This document shows positions 1-4,970 of a stretch of DNA of 6,561 nt, piece after piece; within the stretch, counting starts at the first letter, position 1; the number at the start of each line of letters is the position of its first letter. Source of the DNA: Methanobacteriota archaeon (GTDB taxonomy: Archaea > Hydrothermarchaeota > Hydrothermarchaeia > Hydrothermarchaeales > JAADFM01); the NCBI GenBank assembly GCA_013152845.1, contig JAADFM010000096.1:1-6561 (forward strand), given 5' to 3'. The notes beneath the pieces are model-generated. The model was given only the letters and a program-made list of their open reading frames with translations. It was not told the origin of the DNA and made no database searches. The translations under genes and the position numbers were made by a program.

Positions 1-573
1 GAGGTGGTGGAGACCGCCCAGCTGGCCCTGGACAGCGGCGCAAACTGCTTCATGATAGACGTAATCACCAACGGGTACCCGGCGCTTTCTGCCCTGGCCA
101 GGGAGTTCGACGTCCCCATCCACGTCCACCGCACCATGCACGGGGCCATGACCCGCAACCGCCGCCACGGCATACACATGCTGGTCCTTGCAAGACTCGT
201 CCGCCTGGCAGGTGGGGACCAGCTCCACGTGGGGTGTGCGGCCGGCAAGATGGAGGCAGAAGGTATCCAGAAGATGCACACGGCCCTGAAAGGGGACTGG
301 TACGGACTCAGGACGGTGTTCCCTGTCTGCTCGGGAGGGGTGCACCCGGGCCTTGTGGAGGAGAACCTGGAAAAACTGGGCACCGATATCGTCATCCAGG
401 CCGGGGGCGGGGTCCACGGCCACCCCGACGGCACCGAGGCAGGGGCGAGGGCCATGATGCAGGCGGTGGAGGCGTATATGAAGGGGATACCCTCTAAAGA
501 GTATGCCAAGGAGCATAAAGAACTCGCCAGGGCCTTTGAGAGGTGGGGCAGGGCGACGGATTACAGGTACTAG
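1..573 (+). CDS. rbcL: RuBisCO large subunit, archaeal form III type, C-terminal part (5' end outside window)
   Basis: Ribulose-1,5-bisphosphate carboxylase/oxygenase fixes CO2 onto RuBP to give two 3-phosphoglycerates. In archaea, form III enzymes serve AMP/nucleoside salvage or a reductive hexulose-phosphate route. The reading frame is open from base 1, so the start lies outside; 190 residues are visible of a usual 420-450. They cover most of the C-terminal barrel. Visible active-site elements, in fragment numbering, are HVHR (41-44, matching His294/Arg295 of the plant enzyme), DQLHVG with His76 (His327), the loop-6 lysine in GKME (Lys83, Lys334), CSGG with Ser111 (Ser379), and the phosphate-binding QAGGGVHGHPDG (133-144). 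The short spacing between GKME and CSGG and the QAGGGxHGHPDG wording are typical of form III rather than I or II. The carbamylated lysine is outside the window. The stop is TAG at 571-573, convergent with the next gene. Catalytic residues look intact. Assignment to RuBisCO is secure; the subtype is from remembered family sequences. Confidence 0.93.
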   Translation, partial: EVVETAQLALDSGANCFMIDVITNGYPALSALAREFDVPIHVHRTMHGAMTRNRRHGIHMLVLARLVRLAGGDQLHVGCAAGKMEAEGIQKMHTALKGDWYGLRTVFPVCSGGVHPGLVEENLEKLGTDIVIQAGGGVHGHPDGTEAGARAMMQAVEAYMKGIPSKEYAKEHKELARAFERWGRATDYRY

Positions 574-690
574 AAGAAGTTCCGCATCTCCTCTTCCAGC
601 ATCTCCTTTTTCAGGTCGTACCTGACCCGGTTCCTGAGGTACTCGATGACCTTTTTGGCATTGGTTATCTTGCGGTGCTCCTCCTCCAGG
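570..690 (-). pseudogene. Displaced C-terminal tail of the ArsR-type regulator
   Basis: On the minus strand, one base out of phase with the regulator's main frame, the sequence codes for LDDLEEEHRKITNAKKVIEY, then about 22 more residues, ending MRNFF and TAG (572-570). Charge pattern and heptad spacing continue the upstream helix (IEKLEKVL). The tail frame has its own TAG only a few codons upstream of the junction, so it cannot be an independent gene. It is either a true frameshift mutation, a sequencing or assembly error, or, less likely, recoding. Its stop overlaps the RuBisCO stop within a CTAG palindrome. Confidence 0.75.
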
Positions 691-1095
691 TCATCCAAGG
701 ACCTTCTCCAGCTTCTCTATCCTCCTCTCGCCCTGGAGGCCCTCGATTTCCTTCAGCTGGTCGTTTATCTCGCTGAGGTTCGGGAAGTCCTTGAGGATGC
801 CCTCGCTTATATCTGGATAGAGGGTCTGGACGTTGAAGTCGTCCTGGCCGATCCTGACCTCCAGGATGAAGTCCCGGCTGATGCCGAAGTACTTCCTGGG
901 CCTGCCCTTCTCGATTTTCTGGTGGCGGGCCTCCAGGATGCCGAGCTGGCGCATGAGCTCCAGGTGCTCGATGATGGCCTTCTGGCCGATGTTCAGCTCC
1001 TGGGAGAGCTCGCTGACGTAGCAGGGACGCTCGGATAACAGCTGCAGAATACCCCTCCTGGTCTCGTTGCCCAGGATGTCCAGGATGTCTTCCAT
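691..1095 (-). CDS. ArsR-type winged-helix transcriptional regulator (frameshifted before its C-terminal coiled coil)
   Basis: This is a DNA-binding regulator with one winged-helix domain. The N-terminus MEDILDILGNETRRGILQLL is the usual first helix of archaeal ArsR/HTH_20 proteins. CYVSELSQELNIGQKAIIEHL (about residues 25-45) is the helix-turn-helix. ILEARHQKIEKGRPRKYFGI (about 53-72) is the wing. An alpha/beta linker and the start of a coiled coil (about 108-134) follow. The frame ends at TGA (691-693) after EKLEKVLG, but the coiled coil clearly resumes in another frame downstream on the same strand. Removing one G from the GG at 695-696 gives EKVLDDLEEEHRK without a break and a 174-residue protein. 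I chose ATG 1095 because AGGT at 1105-1102 lies six bases upstream; ATG 1101 would abut it, and ATG 1125 or 1155 would add an atypical N-terminus. It is divergent from the DUF2299-like gene, so autoregulation or control of that gene is possible. The ligand is unknown. Confidence 0.85.
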   Translation of the reverse strand: MEDILDILGNETRRGILQLLSERPCYVSELSQELNIGQKAIIEHLELMRQLGILEARHQKIEKGRPRKYFGISRDFILEVRIGQDDFNVQTLYPDISEGILKDFPNLSEINDQLKEIEGLQGERRIEKLEKVLG

Positions 1096-1159
1096 CCGCA
1101 TACCTTTTTTCCCGAAGTCTAACATAAAACAACATTTTGTAAGAAAAACTGGCACAAGC

Positions 1160-1167
1160 TATAAATA
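1160..1167. promoter_or_regulatory. TATA box readable in both directions (TATAAATA / TATTTATA)
   Basis: TATAAATA sits in the 107-base divergent gap between the ArsR-type regulator and the DUF2299-like gene. Read on the plus strand, initiation would be expected about 25 bases on, near 1189, just before or at the ribosome-binding sequence GGGAGGG (1189-1195), giving a very short leader for ATG 1203. Read on the minus strand, TATTTATA would start transcripts near 1138, about 40 bases before ATG 1095. The A-rich stretch at 1141-1149 could act as the upstream BRE for the plus direction. Archaeal TATA boxes are near-symmetric, so one box may serve both genes; this is inferred. Confidence 0.55.
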
Positions 1168-1202
1168 TGGGTTCCCCCTGACCTCCACGGGAGGGTCAAG
1201 AC

Positions 1203-1661
1203 ATGGTAAGCAAACCAGAGGAAGCAAAGAAATCCATCATCAGGTGGCTGGAGGAGGAAGGGGCCTTCAAGGAGGAGAAGGAGACCCCGGGCTACCACTA
1301 CACCATCACCGCCGAGTACAAACCCGGTACAGGGAGGGTCGTCAGCATCTACCAGAAGGAGGAGTCCGCCGACAAGGTCCTCATCACGTCCGGGATGTCC
1401 TTTGATGAGAGCATGAAGAAGCGGTTCGAGGAGATGGAAGACCGGGAGGACCTCCTCAAGGAGCTGAGGTACGGGCTCCTCCGGATGCCCGGCAACTTCA
1501 ATCTCATAATGGATGGGGACATCCTGGAGGAGGTGCGCCTCTCCAACTTCGTCTTCTACGACGCCCTGGGCAAGGACCGCCTCATCAGGGCACTGGAGGA
1601 GGACTGGAAGAAGTTCCTGTTCATCACCTGGAAGGTGAAAGAGCACCTGGGCAGGAAGTAG
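1203..1661 (+). CDS. DUF2299-like archaeal protein of unknown function
   Basis: This is a 152-residue, soluble, charged protein with no signal peptide, membrane segment, metal motif or nucleotide-binding loop. The N-terminus (EEAKKSIIRWLEEEGAFKEE) is a helix of the kind that opens DUF2299 proteins. A beta-rich middle follows (YHYTITAEYKPGTGRVVSIYQ and KVLITSGMSF), and the rest is helical, ending WKVKEHLGRK. The overall plan resembles small alpha/beta folds of the YbjN or secretion-chaperone type, but that is only a structural guess. The start is well supported: ATG 1203 follows GGGAGGG (1189-1195) by seven bases, behind a good TATA box. It is divergent from the ArsR-type regulator, which may control it. 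The family name is from memory of length and sequence character; the gene call itself is secure and no function is claimed. Confidence 0.85.
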   Translation: MVSKPEEAKKSIIRWLEEEGAFKEEKETPGYHYTITAEYKPGTGRVVSIYQKEESADKVLITSGMSFDESMKKRFEEMEDREDLLKELRYGLLRMPGNFNLIMDGDILEEVRLSNFVFYDALGKDRLIRALEEDWKKFLFITWKVKEHLGRK

Positions 1662-1685
1662 AGCACCTGGTTTAATTACCTTTTG

Positions 1686-1757
1686 TTATTAAAATGTTTT
1701 ACGTGGTTATCTGCGCAGGTGTTTTTTGATACAAAAAGTTACTAAAAGAGGTGATGA
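1686..1757 (+). promoter_or_regulatory. Hsp20 upstream region: possible TATA box and strong SD
   Basis: The 99-base gap before hsp20 is much richer in A+T than the flanking genes. TATTAAAATG (about 1687-1696) is the best TATA candidate, predicting a start near 1717-1720 and a leader of about 40 bases. GAGGTGAT (1748-1755) is a strong SD sequence five bases before ATG 1761. The TTTT run at 1681-1684 may also help terminate the upstream gene. I saw no clear heat-shock operator. The SD is secure and the TATA box is tentative. Confidence 0.4.
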
Positions 1758-1760
1758 AAC

Positions 1761-2270
1761 ATGTGGAAGCGCAGAGGATTCTTCGGGAACTTCTTCGAGG
1801 CCCTCGACGAGATGGAGCGGGAGTTCGAGAGGCTCTTCAGGGACGCCCTCCGCACCGGCGGCGGTGGCCCGTGGTACTACGGATACCGCTACCAGGTAGG
1901 TCCTGACGGGAAGCCTGTCGTGGAGACCTACGGCAACCTGCCCGGCATGACCCAGCTGGAAGGAGTCAACCTGGAGGCCCTGGATTCCGATACCAGGGAG
2001 CCCTACACCGACGTCATCGTGGACGATGACCAGGTGGTGATAACCGCGGAGATGCCGGGTGTGGACAAAAAGGACGTGAAGCTCAGCGGTACCAGCAAGG
2101 GCTTCGAAATCAGGGCAGAGACCGAGAACCGCAAATACCGCAAGGTCCTCAGCTTCGAGCAGGAGATTGACCCCAAGACCGCCAAGGCCACCTACAACAA
2201 CGGTGTCCTGGAGGTGAAGGTCAAGCTCAAGGAGAAGAAACCCAAGGGGATAAAGATCAAGGTGGAGTAG
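1761..2270 (+). CDS. hsp20: Hsp20 family small heat-shock protein (alpha-crystallin domain)
   Basis: This is an ATP-independent holdase that binds unfolding proteins in the cytoplasm as large oligomers and passes them to ATP-driven chaperones. It has 169 residues, normal for archaeal Hsp20. The N-terminal arm starts MWKRRGFFGNFFEALDEMER, aromatic and amphipathic as expected. A glycine/tyrosine stretch follows (GGGGPWYYGYRYQVGPDGKP, about 33-52), typical of archaeal members. The alpha-crystallin domain runs from about 80 (REPYTDVIVDDDQVVITAEMPG) to 158, including the signature ATYNNGVLEVKV (143-154). The C-terminal tail holds an I-x-I motif, IKI at 164-166, which docks onto neighbouring subunits. 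The ATG is fixed by GAGGTGAT five bases upstream. It has its own promoter region and a hairpin plus T-tract behind it, so it is probably monocistronic. All expected parts are present. Confidence 0.95.
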   Translation: MWKRRGFFGNFFEALDEMEREFERLFRDALRTGGGGPWYYGYRYQVGPDGKPVVETYGNLPGMTQLEGVNLEALDSDTREPYTDVIVDDDQVVITAEMPGVDKKDVKLSGTSKGFEIRAETENRKYRKVLSFEQEIDPKTAKATYNNGVLEVKVKLKEKKPKGIKIKVE

Positions 2271-2271
2271 G

Positions 2272-2296
2272 GCAGGAGGCCCTGCTTTACCTTTTT
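2272..2296 (+). terminator. Short hairpin plus T-tract after hsp20
   Basis: GCAGG (2272-2276) pairs with CCTGC (2281-2285) around a four-base loop, starting two bases after the hsp20 stop. TTTTT follows at 2292-2296. Archaeal transcription ends mainly at T-tracts, so the T run may matter more than the stem. The stem is only five pairs, so confidence is moderate. Confidence 0.45.
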
Positions 2297-2310
2297 ATCC
2301 TATCAGGTCC

Positions 2311-2333
2311 CTATAATTAACTGTGAGGTGAGG
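2311..2333 (+). promoter_or_regulatory. TATA-like box and SD for the thioredoxin-cdc48 unit
   Basis: CTATAATTAA (2311-2320) is TATA-like and would place initiation very close to the start codon, near 2337-2342. GAGGTGAGG (2325-2333) is a strong SD six bases before GTG 2340. These two do not fit one another well: a start that close would leave the SD untranscribed. Either the true promoter is further upstream, for example in the T-rich 2291-2300, or the TATA-like box is chance. The SD is more convincing than the TATA. Confidence 0.4.
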
Positions 2334-2339
2334 ACGGAC

Positions 2340-2600
2340 GTGAATATCCTGATTGAACTCTTTACGTCTCCCAGCTGCCCCCACTGCCCCAGGGCAAAGG
2401 CGATGGCAGAGAACGTGGTGAGACAGCTCCCCGGAACCCTCCTCATAGAAAGGGACGTCACCAAACCCGACAACCAGCGGGTTGCCGCTGAGTACGGTAT
2501 CCGGGGAGTGCCGACCATGGTAATCAACCGAAAACACATGATAACCGGTGTCCCGGCTTCAGAGCAGGAGCTCATATCTGCCATCAGGAGAACCGGTTGA
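2340..2600 (+). CDS. Small thioredoxin/glutaredoxin-like protein, CPHC active site
   Basis: This is a thiol-disulfide oxidoreductase of the compact archaeal type represented by MJ0307 of Methanocaldococcus. It has 86 residues, matching that family. The active site is CPHC at 13-16 after the strand ILIELFTSPS, and the cis-proline loop is GVPTMVIN (56-63, Pro58). The last strand and helix (MITGVPASEQELISAIRR) complete the fold. There is no signal peptide, so it is cytoplasmic and probably reduces protein disulfides; its electron donor is not in view. GTG 2340 is preferred because GAGGTGAGG lies six bases before it and MNILIELF is the natural first strand. GTG 2328 in the same frame would add four residues but has no good SD. 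The stop is 15 bases before the cdc48 ATG, with the cdc48 SD between them, so the two are probably co-transcribed. Confidence 0.92.
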   Translation: MNILIELFTSPSCPHCPRAKAMAENVVRQLPGTLLIERDVTKPDNQRVAAEYGIRGVPTMVINRKHMITGVPASEQELISAIRRTG

Positions 2601-2615
2601 AAGGAGGAATCAAGA

Positions 2616-4813
2616 ATGGAAGTAGAACTAAAGGTTGCCGAGGCCAGGGCCCCGGACGTGGGCAGGGGCATGGCAAGGCTCGACCCCACCGTGGCCAAGG
2701 AGATGGGCCTGGCCGCAGGCGACGTCATCCAGATTCACGGGACAAAGAAGACTGTGGCCAAGTACTGGCCTGGTTACCCCGACGACATGGGGTTTAGGAC
2801 CATCAGGATAGACGGCTCCACCAGGAGGAACGCCGGGACCAGTATCGACGAGAAGGTCAAGGTGAAAAAGATCGAGGCCAAAAACGCCACGAAACTCAGG
2901 CTGGCCCCCACCGAACCCCTCAGAATCGTGGGGGGCGAGAACTACCTCAAGCAGCTGCTGGAAAACAGGGCGGTGACCATGGGGGACACCCTGGAAATCA
3001 GCGTCATGGGGCGCAAGCTCGGCCTGGTGGTGGTGGGAATCCAGCCCCGGGCCCCGGCCGGTATCATAACCCTCGATACCGTGGTGGAGATTAGCGAAAA
3101 ACCCGCCAAGGAGCTGGCCGAGGCCAGGATTCCCAGGGTGACCTACGAGGACATCGGGGGCCTCAAGTACGAGGTCCAGAAGGTCCGCGAGACCATCGAA
3201 CTCCCCCTCAAGCACCCCGAGCTCTTCGAGCGCCTGGGCGTGGAGGCCCCCAAGGGCGTGCTCCTCCACGGGCCACCCGGCACCGGCAAGACCCTCCTGG
3301 CCAAGGCCGTGGCCAACGAGACCGATGCCTATTTCCACAGCATCGGCGGGCCGGAGATCATGAGCAAGTATTACGGCGAGTCCGAGGAGCGGCTCCGTGA
3401 GGTCTTCAAGGAGGCCGAGGAGAACGCCCCATCCATCATCTTCATCGACGAAATCGATTCCATCGCACCAAAGCGCGAGGAGGTCACAGGCGAGGTCGAG
3501 CGCCGGGTGGTGGCCCAGCTCCTCTCCATGATGGACGGCCTGGAGTCCAGGGGACAGGTGGTGGTCATCGGCGCCACCAACCGGCCGGACGCCCTGGACC
3601 CCGCCCTGCGCAGGCCCGGGCGATTCGACCGGGAGATCGTCATCGGCGTGCCCGACAGGGACGGCCGCAAGGAGATCCTCCAAATCCACACCCGGGGCAT
3701 GCCACTGGCAGAGGACGTGGACATCGACAAGCTGGCCGACATCACCCACGGGTTCGTGGGTGCCGACCTGGAGGCCCTCTGCAAGGAGGCGGCCATGCGG
3801 GCCCTGCGCAGGGTGCTGCCGGAAATCGACCTGGAGGTGGAGAGCATCCCGGCGGATATCCTGGAGAAGATTCACGTGACCATGGCCGACTTCACGGACG
3901 CCCTCCGGGAGGTTGAGCCCTCGGCCATGAGGGAGGTCCTGGTGGAGGTCCCGGACGTGAGATGGGACGACATCGGGGGCCTCGAGGAGCCCAAGCAGGA
4001 GCTCAAGGAGGCGGTGGAGTGGCCCCTGAAGTACCCGGAGCTCTTCGCCCACATGGAGTCCCAGGCCCCGAAGGGCATCCTCCTCTACGGCCCGCCAGGG
4101 ACCGGGAAGACCCTCCTGACCAAGGCCGTGGCCAACGAGTCCGAGGCCAACTTCATCGCCATTAAGGGCCCGGAACTCCTCTCCAAGTGGGTGGGCGAGT
4201 CCGAGAAGGCCGTGCGCGAGACCTTCAAGAAGGCCCGCCAGAGCAGAGTGCACCCACCATCGTCTTCTTCGACGAAATCGACGCCATCGCCCCGGTGAGG
4301 GGCCAGTCCTTCGACTCCAACGTCACCGCCAGGGTCATCAGCCAGATACTGACCGAGCTGGACGGCCTGGAGGAGCTGCGCGGCGTGGTGGTCATCGCGG
4401 CCACCAACCGGCCCGACATCGTGGACCCGGCCCTCCTGCGGCCGGGCAGGTTCGACCGCCTCATCTACATCCCGCCGCCCGACCTGGAGGCCAGGAAGGC
4501 CATCTTCCGCATCCATACCAGGAAGAAACCCCTGGCAGAGGACGTGGACCTGGACGCCCTGGCTGAGAAGACCGAGGGCTACACCGGCGCAGACATCGCA
4601 GCGATGTGCAACGAGGCGGTGATGCTGGCCATCAGGGAATACGTGGAGAAGGGCAAAGAGATGGACAGGGAGTCCCTGGAGAGGGAGCTGAAGCTCCAGG
4701 CCAGGCACTTCGAGGAGGCCTTGAAGAAACTCAAGCCCATCGCCAAGAGGGACATCGCCAGGTACGCCGACATCGCCCAGAAGTTCGAGGGCGGCATCTC
4801 CGATGAAGGGTAA
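2616..4813 (+). CDS. cdc48: Cdc48/VAT-type two-ring AAA+ ATPase, frame broken in D2
   Basis: This is a hexameric unfoldase (Cdc48/p97/VAT) that threads substrates through its pore using ATP, often ahead of the proteasome. The N-domain spans about 1-180, with a double-psi barrel first ([15 protein letters not shown]). D1 has Walker A GPPGTGKT (219-226), pore loop KYYG, Walker B IIFIDEID (Asp278, Glu279), and [18 protein letters not shown] with the arginine-finger region (about 321-338). D2 has Walker A GPPGTGKT (492-499) and pore loop KWVG. The first frame then leaves the family sequence at 4244 and stops at 4298 (560 residues). The second frame resumes with [18 protein letters not shown] and runs to TAA 4811-4813. 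Removing one CAGAG copy (4239-4248) restores 730 residues, the normal length, with D2 Walker B at about 551-552. As written, the product lacks D2 Walker B and arginine fingers. No HbYX-like C-terminus is seen (it ends GISDEG). ATG 2616 follows AAGGAGG (2601-2607). Confidence 0.95.
4239..4248 (+). repeat. 5-bp tandem duplication (CAGAG x2) causing the cdc48 frameshift
   Basis: CAGAG at 4239-4243 is repeated at 4244-4248. With both copies the frame reads [10 protein letters not shown]; with one copy it reads [12 protein letters not shown], the conserved Cdc48 sequence leading into D2 Walker B. The 5-base excess exactly accounts for the shift between the two parts of the gene. It could be slipped-strand mutation, strain variation or an assembly artefact. 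Confidence 0.9.
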
Positions 4814-4820
4814 CGGCATG

Positions 4821-4841
4821 CGTCGAATATCGTTGTCGACG
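4821..4841 (+). repeat. Short inverted repeat just after cdc48
   Basis: CGTCGA (4821-4826) and TCGACG (4836-4841) are exact reverse complements around a nine-base spacer, starting eight bases past the cdc48 stop. No T-tract follows directly, so terminator function is doubtful. It may be part of the structured 3' end together with the larger hairpin downstream. Confidence 0.4.
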
Positions 4842-4861
4842 TTAGCCTGGCCGGAGTCCCA

Positions 4862-4935
4862 TAGGACTGGGAAGGCCTTGTTCTTTTCTCTACCTCCACC
4901 CTCCTCTCAAAGCCTTCCCCAAGTCCTACCTTTTT
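4862..4935 (+). terminator. Long imperfect hairpin with G-free loop and T-tract; terminator or small-RNA candidate
   Basis: The left arm 4862-4880 (TAGGACTGGGAAGGCCTTG) pairs with 4908-4928. Seven pairs are followed by a two-base bulge (4920-4921), eight pairs, one mismatch and three pairs. The 27-base loop 4881-4907 has no G and is almost all pyrimidine. TTTTT follows at 4931-4935. It lies between cdc48 and the FKBP gene, before that gene's TATA box, so termination of the thioredoxin-cdc48 transcript is the simplest role. A competing small hairpin (AGTCC 4855-4859 with GGACT 4864-4868) uses part of the left arm. A small-RNA role is possible but unproved. Confidence 0.55.
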
Positions 4936-4943
4936 GCGATTGA

Positions 4944-4951
4944 TTTAAATA
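4944..4951 (+). promoter_or_regulatory. TATA box placed for a leaderless FKBP transcript
   Basis: TTTAAATA (4944-4951) is a good archaeal TATA box. Its centre is 23 bases from GTG 4971 and 29 from ATG 4977, so transcription should begin at or within a few bases of the start codon. No SD-like purine run exists before either codon, which fits a leaderless mRNA. Confidence 0.6.
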
Positions 4952-4970
4952 CATCCAGATACCAGCTGCT

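Noticed and set aside
646..1038. Plus-strand open frame opposite the regulator
   Set aside because: Leu/Val/Asp-rich shadow without SD or family features.
665..1135. Second minus-strand frame (156 codons) over the regulator
   Set aside because: Its translation is Arg/Pro/Gly-rich noise, while the overlapping frame has a clear winged-helix sequence.
1119..1646. Minus-strand open frame opposite the DUF2299-like gene
   Set aside because: It would run over the divergent promoter and has shadow composition; the plus-strand gene has TATA and SD signals.
1641..1670. 10-bp direct repeat GAGCACCTGG (1641-1650 and 1661-1670) as an attachment or target-site duplication
   Set aside because: It is only ten bases, twenty apart, with no element between the copies; probably chance or a small local duplication at the gene end.
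2628..4253. Long open frame (541 codons) on the minus strand opposite cdc48
   Set aside because: It is a shadow of the high-GC cdc48 codon pattern: repetitive Leu/Gly/His/Asp-rich translation, no recognisable domain, and it covers a gene with clear motifs on the other strand.
4239..4298. Programmed ribosomal frameshift in cdc48
   Set aside because: There is no slippery heptamer or following pseudoknot that I can see, and the exact 5-bp duplication is a sufficient explanation.
4187..4813. Treating the second cdc48 segment as an independent gene from ATG 4187
   Set aside because: The first 21 or so codons (to about 4250) are out of phase with the conserved protein and translate to unrelated residues; real similarity begins only after the duplicated CAGAG, so this is the rest of cdc48.
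4085..4819. Minus-strand open frame opposite cdc48 D2
   Set aside because: It has the same shadow composition, no family resemblance and no convincing start signal.
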